From assembly GCA_963762575.1 (NCBI GenBank), contig CAVXLL010000011.1, forward strand, positions 124,001-188,000: a stretch of DNA of 64,000 nucleotides. Direction: 5' to 3'. Source of the DNA: AP-15 sp963762575. Lineage in GTDB: Bacteria; Pseudomonadota; Alphaproteobacteria; ATCC43930; CGMCC-115725. The notes under the pieces are model-generated. The model was given only the letters and a program-made list of their open reading frames with translations, was not told the DNA's origin and searched no databases. Below are positions 30,481 to 38,330 of the stretch, piece after piece. How positions within the stretch are numbered: position 1 is the stretch's first letter; every line of letters begins with the position of its first letter. The position numbers and the translations under genes were made by a program.

Positions 30481-31182
30481 TCACCAGTAGAAGACCCACT
30501 TTCCTCCAGACTTCAGCCCATGACCTTGAAGCGTGATCCGTTGATCGTCCGGATCCACGTCTGCAACCGGCGCGATCCGGTGCAGGATATGGCCCGAATG
30601 CAGCACCAGCCTGCCCGGGCTGTAGGAGTGATACCTTGGGACCTCCGAGCGCGCCAACGCCTCGATGTCGACCCACTCTCCGGCCTTCTGGCAGATTGCG
30701 ACGTACTGCGGAAGCGTGAGGTTCCACAGGTTCAGTCCGCCGCCCCTTCGCGGGAGCCGAAGAGGAAGGGTGAATGATATCGATCGATCGAAATCCGGGG
30801 GAGGACTATTCGGCCATTCGAGCCGCTCATATTGGATGTCGAAGTGCGTCGATGCAGTGGGCGTCGTGAATATCCCGGGGCCTTGCCAGATGTGAAAGCC
30901 CGGCATTGCCAGCCTCTCGTCGAGAGCTACCGGTGCCTCCAATTCACGTGCGAGAGTGGACAAGAGAGTTTCAATGAGAGCCCCGAAGTGTTGCTTCAGG
31001 AGCCGGTTATAGACTGGGACAATGCGTCGATACTCGGCCGCGTCGTCGAGATAGCTGGCTGCACCGAAAGTGAAGAACGGGCAATGTTGAGCACCTCGCG
31101 GAATCCAGTGTTTCCGCAACCGATGCAGCGCGGACACCACGCGATCGCATTCATCCGGGGAGGTAATCTCAATTTCCATCAT
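30481..31182 (-). CDS. 2OG-Fe(II) oxygenase-like protein of the putative RiPP operon
   Basis: 233 residues from the double ATG at 31182 (GGAG upstream); the open frame extends to 31245. A helical N-terminal third (FGAASYLDDAAEYRRIVPVY) leads to a probable double-stranded beta-helix: AMPGFHIWQGPGIF, then THFDIQYERLEW with an H113-x-D115 pair, SISFTLPLRLPRRGGGLNLW, and LHSGHILHRIAP with His198/His201 followed by Arg215 (DDQRITLQGHG). H-x-D...H plus a downstream Arg is the iron/2-oxoglutarate site pattern. I infer a peptide hydroxylase acting on the neighbouring precursor; the exact family name is not known to me. Confidence 0.65.
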   Translation of the reverse strand: MMEIEITSPDECDRVVSALHRLRKHWIPRGAQHCPFFTFGAASYLDDAAEYRRIVPVYNRLLKQHFGALIETLLSTLARELEAPVALDERLAMPGFHIWQGPGIFTTPTASTHFDIQYERLEWPNSPPPDFDRSISFTLPLRLPRRGGGLNLWNLTLPQYVAICQKAGEWVDIEALARSEVPRYHSYSPGRLVLHSGHILHRIAPVADVDPDDQRITLQGHGLKSGGKWVFYW

Positions 31183-31338
31183 TACACGCGTTCTCCAAAC
31201 TGACCGCAAATTCCTGCAAAACACTAGTCGGGTATGGTAGAACACAACAATCGAAGTTGAAAAAAGATCAGGAATATTCTTGCAAGATCGGAGTCTCTTG
31301 CCATTTTATGTTATCGGCCGTATCGATAAGGCCGTAAT

Positions 31339-32310
31339 TCAGGTGTCGGCCAAGGCATTTGCAATTCGTGGAGATTTAGTCACATTAGTCCCAGGACGTT
31401 CAAGATACCTGAGCAACGCCGAAGCGATCCGGCCACCCAAGTGGAGGTCATAGTGTGAATAGCCGGGACTTGGGTTGGCCTCGAGACAGTACCAGCGGCC
31501 GGTTCTTTCGCATATCTTAAAATCGATGCCCGAAATCACTAGCCCTAGCTCTTTCGTCGCTTGCACGCAGAGGCGAGCGATTGCTGGCGGGACTTCCTCG
31601 GGCACAAAGACGACGGGGTGATCCCCGGGATAGCGGTAATCTTCAGCCTCAGAACTGATGCGGACACCGAAACACTCGGAACCAAGGACATGGATTTGTA
31701 CGTCGGACCCGGAAATTGCTTGTTGAAATAAAACCGGGGAATTAGGTAAGCTAGCGAGATCTCGGGCGTGTTCTTTGCTGAACCGACTTGAAATCGTTCG
31801 TTCGCCGCTAACTGACTTTACGAATACTCCTCCCCCGTAATCTGCTATGAATTGCCGGACTGTATCCGGATCATTCGAAACTATCCACGAGGGAACTTGG
31901 AATCCAATCCGACTTAGGAAGCGGTAATGTATCGGCCGGGTGCTATTGCTCCAGCCGCCAATCCAGGGGTTGACAACGACCGGAAATCGGCGCTCATCCA
32001 GGAGCCTTTCGAAAAAATATTGAGCTATCCTAAAGCCACGCCAAGCGCGTGTGCGTGATCGGAAAAGGTGGCTGACGGGCATGACTCGTTGATAAAGGCT
32101 CACCTCGTCAAAACGGACTGACAACCGTATTCCCGCCGTTCCAACTGAGCATTCCGTTCCCCCCTCGTCATAATGAGCCCAGAACCCGTTCCTGGCCTCG
32201 CAAAGGTCGACAACCATCGGAGGGTGTTCTGAGAACCTCTGGAAGGCGGACACCGAGTACTTGAAGGTCGGGTCCGACGAAAAGCCCACGCAGAGGATTC
32301 TTCTAGTCAT
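31339..32310 (-). CDS. ATP-grasp ligase of the putative RiPP operon
   Basis: 323 residues from ATG 32310, overlapping the upstream gene's stop by 8 bases, so translationally coupled. ATP-grasp features: the ATP-binding Lys165 in GGVFVKSVSGERT, the central FQQAISGSDVQIHVLG strand pair, SSEAEDYRYPGDHP, Asp263 in SGIDFKICERTG, and Glu277/Asn279 in YCLEANPSPGYSHYDLH, the Mg ligands. The layout resembles RimK/MvdD-type ligases that join carboxylates to amine or hydroxyl groups with ATP. Next to a Lys/Asp/Glu-rich peptide it could make omega-ester or omega-amide rings (graspetide chemistry) or add an amino acid. The catalytic set appears complete. Confidence 0.78.
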   Translation of the reverse strand: MTRRILCVGFSSDPTFKYSVSAFQRFSEHPPMVVDLCEARNGFWAHYDEGGTECSVGTAGIRLSVRFDEVSLYQRVMPVSHLFRSRTRAWRGFRIAQYFFERLLDERRFPVVVNPWIGGWSNSTRPIHYRFLSRIGFQVPSWIVSNDPDTVRQFIADYGGGVFVKSVSGERTISSRFSKEHARDLASLPNSPVLFQQAISGSDVQIHVLGSECFGVRISSEAEDYRYPGDHPVVFVPEEVPPAIARLCVQATKELGLVISGIDFKICERTGRWYCLEANPSPGYSHYDLHLGGRIASALLRYLERPGTNVTKSPRIANALADT

Positions 32311-33160
32311 GTAAAAATCGGTCACAAACTGCGGCCGCAATCGTCACTCCATCACCTTGGATATGACGCTGCTGCGGAAACGGATCAAAGCCGCCAGGGT
32401 ACCACGCGTCATTTTCATCTGGAAACAGCCACAACGTGCCAAGCTGCAGCTTACACGCATGCGCACACGCTTCCGCAAAATTCCGGCACTCGGAACCAAA
32501 CTCGCCTGGGACGACAAACCCAGATCCGAGATCGAGGCATTTCTCAGAGACCACCGACTCCGCCACGATCCAGTAAAGAGGCACTTGATCGGTTCGCATG
32601 CGTCCGATTGAGAGAAGCTCAAAACCGGATTGGGCCAGCTCCAGGTCGGACACGCTGGCTGGACGTTCAGCGATCACCCCGAACGCGCCGTCTGCTCGCA
32701 AGGGACAGAAGTTGGATAATGTTGCCGCGCGCGCCTTCTTCAGTCCGAGGCGGTTCTGGATCAGTACCCTCCAGCCACCGTTGGTGACGTGGTGATAATC
32801 ACCGCCCGGGGTTAGCGGAAAGGGAGAGTTGAGCACCGGACAGTGGCCCAGTGACGTTACGACCGAGAATGCTGCCTGCCATTCGTATTGAGCATACCGT
32901 CGGGAACGGCTCGGAAGCCGACTGTGGACACTCGGTATTCCACGATAAATCACCAACGAAATCTCTTCGAGCGACACGACCTGCCGGTCCCTGGTAGTGA
33001 TGAGGGAAGAGAAGCCAGCGTTGCCGCTGTAGCCAAAGGTAAGGCGGACATCGCTCCAGCGAGTCAGTTGAACAACCCGGTGTCTCCTCGCAATCAGCAG
33101 GCCGGCTATATCCTTCGCAAGAAGGTCGTTGGCGGGACCGCAAACCAGCGCCGTGGCCAT
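32303..33160 (-). CDS. Degenerate ATP-grasp-like partner protein of the putative RiPP operon
   Basis: 285 residues from ATG 33160 (GAAGGA upstream). The N-terminus is a Rossmann-like strand-helix (ALVCGPANDLLAKDIAGLL), then VSLEEISLVIYRGIP, and a segment QYEWQAAFSVVTSLGHCPVL followed by NSP, which resembles the pre-ATP-grasp region of peptide ligases. The end, QLGTLWLFPDENDAWYPGGF then DPFPQQ and GVTIAAAVCDRFL, resembles an ATP-grasp C-terminus, but I cannot find the ATP lysine or the Glu/Asn metal pair. It may be a substrate-recognition partner of the active ligase that follows, comparable with two-ligase systems such as MvdC/MvdD. No known family is recognised with confidence. Confidence 0.6.
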   Translation of the reverse strand: MATALVCGPANDLLAKDIAGLLIARRHRVVQLTRWSDVRLTFGYSGNAGFSSLITTRDRQVVSLEEISLVIYRGIPSVHSRLPSRSRRYAQYEWQAAFSVVTSLGHCPVLNSPFPLTPGGDYHHVTNGGWRVLIQNRLGLKKARAATLSNFCPLRADGAFGVIAERPASVSDLELAQSGFELLSIGRMRTDQVPLYWIVAESVVSEKCLDLGSGFVVPGEFGSECRNFAEACAHACKLQLGTLWLFPDENDAWYPGGFDPFPQQRHIQGDGVTIAAAVCDRFLHD

Positions 33161-33273
33161 CTTCCTTCACCACCGAACTCGAAGCAGAGGCAGTGTGCCC
33201 GAGGGCTGTTTAAAGCTTCTGTCCCCAGAGAGGGCCGACGGGTTCACATTCGGCGGGGAACGCAAGCCGGAAT

Positions 33274-33495
33274 TCAGAGCGCCGCGTGCTCGTGGGGCAG
33301 TTCAAAGTCACCCCCCATCTCAGTAGGCCGCAGTTTGTCGTCTTTCCCACCTTTATCATTTTTATCTCCCTCCTTACCCTCCTTGCAACCAGAAGCCCCG
33401 AAGCCTTCTTGGCCCCGAAGTTTGAATTGCTTAATCATGGCTCCGACTACGTCGGGGCGTGCAGTTTCAGGGATAAGAACTTTCGTCCTATTCAT
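33274..33495 (-). CDS. Putative RiPP precursor peptide (73 residues)
   Basis: A short gene with a near-perfect Shine-Dalgarno (AAGGAGGAG about 10 bases before ATG 33495), placed between an acetyltransferase and the ATP-grasp genes. Residues 1-36 form a leader-like helix (MNRTKVLIPETARPDVVGAM, then IKQFKLRGQEGFGASG). Residues 37-54 are a Cys followed by Lys every third or fourth position (K38, K41, K45, K48, K51, K54) alternating with Glu/Asp and Gly; the tail has TEMGGDFELPHEHAAL. Regular Lys and Asp/Glu spacing suits side-chain amide rings made by an ATP-grasp enzyme, and the Asp residues suit beta-hydroxylation. Identity as a precursor is inference from size, composition and position. Confidence 0.65.
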   Translation of the reverse strand: MNRTKVLIPETARPDVVGAMIKQFKLRGQEGFGASGCKEGKEGDKNDKGGKDDKLRPTEMGGDFELPHEHAAL

Positions 33496-33588
33496 GGTCT
33501 TGATCTCCTCCTTTTTGGCAGTTAGCAGTCCGTCTTACTTCTTCTCCGGCCGCCGAATTGGTGCGCCGTTTTTCAGAGAATAAATCTG

Positions 33589-34626
33589 AAGGCTTATCCC
33601 TCTGCATCCGGGACCACAAAATGTCGTAGCCGCGGAGGTGAGTTCGTGTTAGAACAAATCACGAACATAACCGCTTCCGGTGGTCACAATGACCGACTTT
33701 CCACGCTCCTTGATCGAGTTCCAACAGCGCTTCGGCAATGAGGCCGCGTGCGCTCAATATCTTGTAGCGATGCGCTGGCCCGACGGGTTTGTCTGCCCGG
33801 TCTGCGGTGGTGGTAAAGCCTGGCGGCTGCAAACCAAGGCCTGGACCTATGAATGCGCCAGCTGCGGTCGCCAGACCTCGGTCACCGCCGGAACCATCAT
33901 GCATCACTCCAAACTGCCACTGACCGCCTGGTTCTGGGCGGCTTATCTGATGGCAACCCACTCCAACGGCATCTCGGCTCTGCAGCTGCAGCGCCAGCTC
34001 GCCTTCGGCTCCTACAAGACGGCGTGGCTGATCTGCGCCAAGCTGCGCAGCAGCATGCTCGCGCCCGGCCGTAGCTCTCTGGCCGGCCTCGTCGAGGTTG
34101 ATGAAACCGAAATCGCGTGCCGCAGCAAAAACGACCCGGTCACGGGCGGTGGCGGGCGTAGCCATCAAGGCAAAATGCTGGTGGTCGGCGCCGTCGAGGT
34201 AGAGGCCGGCGGCCTCGGCCCCGGCCGCATCCGCCTGAGCCAGGTCGCCGATTACTCGGCTGCCAGCCTCCACGCCTTCCTCGCCGCCAACCTCGGCCCC
34301 GGTGCCACTGCCAAGACCGATGGCTGGTCCGGATATCCCGGCGCCGCCGGCGTCATCCACCATCCCCACGTCGTCGGCAAGATGGCCGCCCATATCGTCC
34401 TGCCCTGGGTTCACCGGATCTTCTCCAACCTCAAGGTGTGGGCCCTGGGCGTCTACCACGGGCTGCGTCGCAAACACCTCCAGTCCTACCTCGATGAATT
34501 CGTCTTCCGCTTCAACCGCCGGCGCACCCGGCATGCCGCATTCCGATCCCTCCTCGGCATCGCCGCTGCGCACCAGCCTCTCCCTTACAATATGTTGATC
34601 TCACCGGAAGCAAAGGCATAAGGCTT
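33589..34626 (+). mobile_element. IS1595-family insertion sequence with 8-bp target duplication
   Basis: The terminal inverted repeats (AAGGCTTATCCCTCTGCATC at 33589 and the complement AAGCCTTATGCCTTTGCTTC at 34626) agree at 19 of the first 23 positions. TAAATCTG at 33581-33588 is repeated exactly at 34627-34634, the 8-bp duplication expected for this family. The insertion sits in the 3' end of the GNAT gene. The exact duplication and intact transposase indicate a recent event. Confidence 0.92.
33689..34621 (+). CDS. IS1595-family (ISXO2-like) transposase
   Basis: 310 residues from ATG 33689; a GTG three codons upstream is also possible. An N-terminal zinc ribbon (CPVCGGGK and CASCGRQTSVTAGTIMHHSK) is followed by the ISXO2-type DDE/N domain: GLVEVDETEIACRSK, LGPGATAKTDGWSGYPG, and a C-terminal WVHRIFSNLKVWALGVYHGL with RKHLQSYLDEFVFRFNRR. 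It is complete and probably active. It is transcribed against the surrounding peptide operon. Confidence 0.93.
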   Translation: MTDFPRSLIEFQQRFGNEAACAQYLVAMRWPDGFVCPVCGGGKAWRLQTKAWTYECASCGRQTSVTAGTIMHHSKLPLTAWFWAAYLMATHSNGISALQLQRQLAFGSYKTAWLICAKLRSSMLAPGRSSLAGLVEVDETEIACRSKNDPVTGGGGRSHQGKMLVVGAVEVEAGGLGPGRIRLSQVADYSAASLHAFLAANLGPGATAKTDGWSGYPGAAGVIHHPHVVGKMAAHIVLPWVHRIFSNLKVWALGVYHGLRRKHLQSYLDEFVFRFNRRRTRHAAFRSLLGIAAAHQPLPYNMLISPEAKA

Positions 34627-35102
34627 TAAATCTGATAGTCGAGATCTTCTGCGTGCATGTGTTTGCACTCGCCGACCTTTTCAAAGCCGCTGTCCTGAAG
34701 GATCTTAGCGAGAGCGGGGTCAATGACGTCGCAAAAAACGCGCCGAACATTGCGCACAAACGCCCACGTGATCGCATGTCGAACTAACGCTTCTCCAACG
34801 CCTTTCTTCTGGTACTGTTGGCCTACGACGGTCGTACGCAAGTAAAATCCGTCTGAGTCGAAAAAATCGGCATCACAGACTGAGAAACCCATGATCGTTT
34901 CGCCGGGAGGCGGGACGCCGGGTTGTTGCTGCGAGGGAGGATGTTGAACCACACCGTCATCGACGGCGACGAAAACGTAGTCCTTGAAAAGCTGATGTCC
35001 CAGACGCGCCTCAAGGGCTTCGAAGTTCTGCCCCCGCCATTCTCGAGGAAAGCATGCTACACAACCACTGAAGTCGTGTTGGTCAGCATCTCGTATTTTC
35101 AT
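34626..35102 (-). CDS. GNAT N-acetyltransferase, C-terminus replaced by IS insertion
   Basis: 158 residues from ATG 35102 (CAAGGAGGTAACAAG upstream). GNAT fold: MKIRDADQHDFSGCVACFPR, EARLGHQLFKDYVFVAVDDG, and the acetyl-CoA loop VVGQQYQKKGVGEALVRHAI. The stop (TAA at 34628-34626) lies at the IS1595 boundary. Removing the element and one target copy extends the frame to ...YQIYSLKNGAPIRRPEKK, ending at 33535, only 39 bases before the precursor start. The acetyltransferase was therefore the first gene of the peptide operon and has lost about 14 residues. It may acetylate the modified peptide, for example at its N-terminus or Lys residues. Confidence 0.85.
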   Translation of the reverse strand: MKIRDADQHDFSGCVACFPREWRGQNFEALEARLGHQLFKDYVFVAVDDGVVQHPPSQQQPGVPPPGETIMGFSVCDADFFDSDGFYLRTTVVGQQYQKKGVGEALVRHAITWAFVRNVRRVFCDVIDPALAKILQDSGFEKVGECKHMHAEDLDYQI

Positions 35103-35515
35103 CTTGTTACCTCCTTGAATTACTTGGAGGGCAGGCGCGGAAAAGATCTACACGAGCGAAGACGATCGCCGACCTTTCCGCGCCCGGTACGAACCCCCTT
35201 GACTCTGTCCGCAACTGCGACGGTAGCATAAGAGCGGGCTTCCCGTTCCGAGTCAACCAAACTTAGAAAAGCGCGCGGTCGATGGAATCCGCGCATGCGC
35301 TCCGCCTCAGGGAGCGCCGTCACAATCACGTAGTGGCATGCCGGTCGCCATGGGCATGGTAACCGCCGCACATGCTGCACACCGCGCGCAAGGCACCTCC
35401 CTCGGCGCAGCCCCGTTCGCCGAGCCTGCCCACGCCCTGGCCGCGTCGCCACGAGCGGTATCCTAAGACCGCCCCGGCAGCCGAGTGATGGCGCTAAATT
35501 TTTCCGAACCGAGGC
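35103..35515. other. Upstream region of the peptide operon, no assignable gene
   Basis: About 410 bases. The minus strand contains a short open frame ending at 35120 (EAERMRGFHRPRAFLSLVDS...) and, in another frame, ALRAVCSMCGGYHAHGDRHA with a Cys-x2-Cys; neither has a clear start site. It should hold the operon promoter, which I could not locate. Confidence 0.3.
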
Positions 35516-35596
35516 CTGAGCTGGACCCCGAAAATGAGACAGGTAGCTAAGGTGGAGCCCTGCCCCTAGAAAGCGCGGATAGCGCGGGAGCAGGAC

Positions 35597-35881
35597 ATGA
35601 AGCGGACACGGCAGAAGCACAGTGCGGGCTTCAAGGCTAAGGTAGCGCTGGCGGCGATCAAGGGCGACCGGACCATCGCCGAGCTGGCGGTGCATTTCGG
35701 GGTCCACCCGAACCAGATCCACAACTGGAAGAAGCAACTGTTGGATGGTGCGGTGAGCGTCTTCGAGAGCGGCGCGTCGGCGGAGGGAGCCAGCAATGAG
35801 GCCCAGGTCGATCTTCTGTACCGGCAGATCGGCCAGTTGAAGGTCGAAAATGATTTTTTGGCACGAAAGCTCGGCAACTGA
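35597..35881 (+). CDS. IS3-family transposase OrfA
   Basis: 94 residues: a helix-turn-helix (FKAKVALAAIKGDRTIAELA, VHPNQIHNWKKQLLDG) and a C-terminal coiled coil (QVDLLYRQIGQLKVENDFLA). Near its end, A-TTT-TTT-G at 35853-35860 could allow the -1 ribosomal frameshift that joins OrfA to OrfB in this family. Confidence 0.9.
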   Translation: MKRTRQKHSAGFKAKVALAAIKGDRTIAELAVHFGVHPNQIHNWKKQLLDGAVSVFESGASAEGASNEAQVDLLYRQIGQLKVENDFLARKLGN

Positions 35882-35901
35882 GCCGGGCGGAACGGCGCGC
35901 G

Positions 35902-36930
35902 ATGGTCGAGCGCATCAACCCCGCGCTGCCAATATCCCAGCAATGCCGGTTGCTGGTGCTGCCCCGCTCGTCAGTGTACCGCAAGCCCGCCGAGGTCAGC
36001 GCGGAAGATCTTGCGATTATGGCGCTGATCGATCGGCACTATCTGGCCCGGCCCTATTACGGCTCGCGCCGGATGGCGGCGTGGCTGGCAAGCCAAGGCC
36101 GTCACGTCAACCGCAAGCGGGTGCAGCGCCTGATGCGGCTGCTGGGACTGGCAGCGATCTACCAGCGCCCGAATACCAGCAAGCCGGCAACGGCGCACAA
36201 GATCTATCCGTACCTGCTGCGCGGGCTGGCGATCGACCGGGTCAATCAGGTCTGGTGCTCCGACATTACCTACATCCCGATGGCCAAGGGCTTTCTCTAC
36301 CTGGTGGTGATCATGGACTGGGTGAGCCGCGCGGTGCTGGCCTGGCGCCTCTCCAACGCGCTCGACGCCGATTTTTGTGTCGAGGCGCTCGAGGAAGCGC
36401 TCTCGCGCTATGGCCGACCGGAAATCTTCAATACCGACCAAGGCAGCCAGTTCACCAGTGACGATTTTACCGGCACCCTGAAGCAGCATGGCGTCACAAT
36501 CAGCATGGACGGCAAGGGCCGGTGCATGGACAATATCTTCGTCGAGCGGCTGTGGCGCAGTCTCAAATATGAGGAGGTCTGTCTCCATGCTTATGCGACA
36601 GTCGCCGAAGCCAAGGCCGGCATTGGCACCTGGCTGGATTTTTACAACACCGAGCGCCAACACCAGAGCCTCGGCTATTGCACGCCGCGGCAAATTTACC
36701 AGGAAGGCCTGTGGATATGTGGACGATCGGCGTTGCCGACCGGCTGCGCTTCCCCCGCTTCCCGAGCGAGCTCGGAAGGCGGGGAAATGCTCACCTTCGC
36801 CCACATACCCACAGGCACCACCGTCAACACAACGATTGATGTTGATCATGCAAAAAGCAGAGGCGTTGCACCAGCCACTGCACCGACAATGATCGGAGCC
36901 GACATCGAAACCGGCGGGGCTACACCTTAA
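35902..36930 (+). CDS. IS3-family transposase OrfB
   Basis: 342 residues from ATG 35902, but the frame is open back to the possible slippery site at 35853, so it is probably made as an OrfAB fusion. The rve integrase core has D-D-E residues in VWCSDITYIPM, IFNTDQGSQFTS and FVERLWRSLKYEEV. The C-terminal 80 residues after YCTPRQIYQEG are not typical and may be read-through into the element's end. Confidence 0.9.
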   Translation: MVERINPALPISQQCRLLVLPRSSVYRKPAEVSAEDLAIMALIDRHYLARPYYGSRRMAAWLASQGRHVNRKRVQRLMRLLGLAAIYQRPNTSKPATAHKIYPYLLRGLAIDRVNQVWCSDITYIPMAKGFLYLVVIMDWVSRAVLAWRLSNALDADFCVEALEEALSRYGRPEIFNTDQGSQFTSDDFTGTLKQHGVTISMDGKGRCMDNIFVERLWRSLKYEEVCLHAYATVAEAKAGIGTWLDFYNTERQHQSLGYCTPRQIYQEGLWICGRSALPTGCASPASRASSEGGEMLTFAHIPTGTTVNTTIDVDHAKSRGVAPATAPTMIGADIETGGATP

Positions 36931-36970
36931 GAAGCGGCTCTGGCTGTCTCACAAACGGGGTCCACCTCAG

Positions 36971-37425
36971 CCCTCGCGGCCAAAGCCGCAATCGGTCGTG
37001 ATGACGAGGCGCTCGGGAGGGATGTACTTCGAGTGCCTTGCGGATCAGCCCGGCCACGTGCTCGGCTGGCTCGACGACGGTGTTGCAGTGGTTGACGACG
37101 CCGATGCCGATTTTCTTGTCGGACTTGTGTTTGGCGAAGAGCGGCAGGTCCTTGCCGTCGTTGCTGGCGCATTCGAAGGTGATGACTTCGGCGTCGAGCT
37201 GCAACAGGTGGGGCAAGGCGCGCTCGTAGCTGGGCACCTCCCAATAGACGCGCTGCTGATTGGGATTGCCCCAGCAGGTGTGCACCCAGATCTCGGCATC
37301 GACCCCGGCCAGCTGGCGGTTGAACGCCTCGGTCTGGAATTCGAGCTCGGCATCGCTGCAGTCGGGCCGGGTGGTCAGGCCATGGTGGCGCGGCTCCTCG
37401 ACCTGGATCACCGGGCAGCCGGCGG
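36971..37425. repeat. Long direct repeat, copy B (methionine-synthase-like gene)
   Basis: Same orientation as 29239-29693 and roughly 97% alike. Its left edge coincides with the end of the IS3 element. Confidence 0.85.
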
Positions 37426-38007
37426 CGGCCAATTCGCGCAATTCGGCGTTCATGATGTCGCAGAGATCGAGCACCATCGCCTTGTCGTCGGCATAGTGCT
37501 CGTTCCACAGCATGCTCGCCAATGCCGGCGCGCAGATCGCGCCGAATTTGACCGGGCGGTCGCTGAGGCGCTGCGCAATCTGCCACAATGCCGCGTATTC
37601 GAGCGGGCCGCGGGTCAGCTTCTCTTTGACGATCGCCGGCTGATAGGCCTCCTGCACCTCCCAGAGGATCTTGCCGGGGCGGATGTCGTGCCGCGAGCCA
37701 TCCAGCCCTGCGAGGTGCTGCGGTGGTCGTGAATGCCGACCAACCGCTCGATCGGGTAAAAGAACCACGACTTGCCGCCGACCGCGAGGTCGAAGCGGCT
37801 GTCGCCGTCGGTGACGATGTCGAGCCCAGCGGCCTCCTGGGCATTGATGATTGCCGCGACGGCATCGAGATATTGCTCGCGAAACAGCGAGTCGCCGAGC
37901 GCCGCCTTGAACGACCGCCCGCCAAGGCTCGCGTCATACCAGAGGGGTCGGGGATACGACCCGGTGATCGCCGTCGGCAGGATCATGTCACGCGTGGTCT
38001 TCAACAT
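36971..38007 (-). pseudogene. Methionine-synthase-like protein, N-terminal part, cut by IS3
   Basis: From ATG 38007 (GAGGAGC upstream): ILPTAITGSYPRPLWYDASL, LDIVTDGDSRFDLAVGGKSW, then after a frame change near 37710, GKILWEVQEAYQPAIVKEKL, VKFGAICAPALASMLWNEHY, CPVIQVEEPRHHGLTTRPDC and the zinc-site IWVHTCWGNPNQ. A second frame change near 37030 (one extra base against copy A) precedes the IS3 boundary at 36970, where the rest is lost. The missing C-terminus is exactly what survives at 29097-29693. The family transfers methyl groups to homocysteine or related thiols. Confidence 0.82.
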
Positions 38008-38081
38008 CGCCCGCTCCTCTTATCTATCGCCATCCGAAATGCCATATGCATTGCACTATGACAGGTAGTCGGTGATGTGTC

Positions 38082-38330
38082 ATGCAGGCTCGGGCTCGGA
38101 TCAATCATCAGGGTCGCATCGTAATCCCGGCGGAATGCCGCGCCGCGGCCGGTCTAAAGCCAGGCGATGAACTGCTGATCGAGACTATCGGCGAAGGTGA
38201 ATTGCGCCTGCGCACCCCGGAGCAAGCCATCAAAGCGGCGCAGGCAATCGTGGCGCGCCACGTGCCGAAAGAGCGCGACCTTGTCGCCGAGCTGATCGCC
38301 GAGCGACGGGCAGAGGCAAAGCGTGAATGA
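38082..38330 (+). CDS. vapB: AbrB/VapB-type antitoxin
   Basis: 82 residues with a SpoVT/AbrB swapped-hairpin N-terminus (ARINHQGRIVIPAECRAAAG, LKPGDELLIETIGEGELRLR) and a basic helical tail that would wrap the toxin. It overlaps the start of the PIN-domain gene by 8 bases. It binds DNA to repress the pair and neutralises the toxin. Confidence 0.9.
   Translation: MQARARINHQGRIVIPAECRAAAGLKPGDELLIETIGEGELRLRTPEQAIKAAQAIVARHVPKERDLVAELIAERRAEAKRE

Larger units (their letters stand above)
35516..36970 (+). mobile_element. IS3-family insertion sequence
   Basis: The ends are inverted: CTGAGCTGGACCCCGAAAAT at 35516 and, reading inward from 36970 on the other strand, CTGAGGTGGACCCCGTTTGT, with GAGACAG continuing in both. 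It carries orfA and orfB. The bases flanking the two ends do not match, so there is no target duplication: the right flank is the methionine-synthase-like gene but the left flank is not, which means a rearrangement occurred at or after insertion. Confidence 0.88.

Noticed and set aside
36721..36930. IS3 OrfB C-terminal 70-80 residues as an added functional domain
   Set aside because: The sequence is not like any domain I know and runs into the inverted repeat region; more likely read-through of the element's end.
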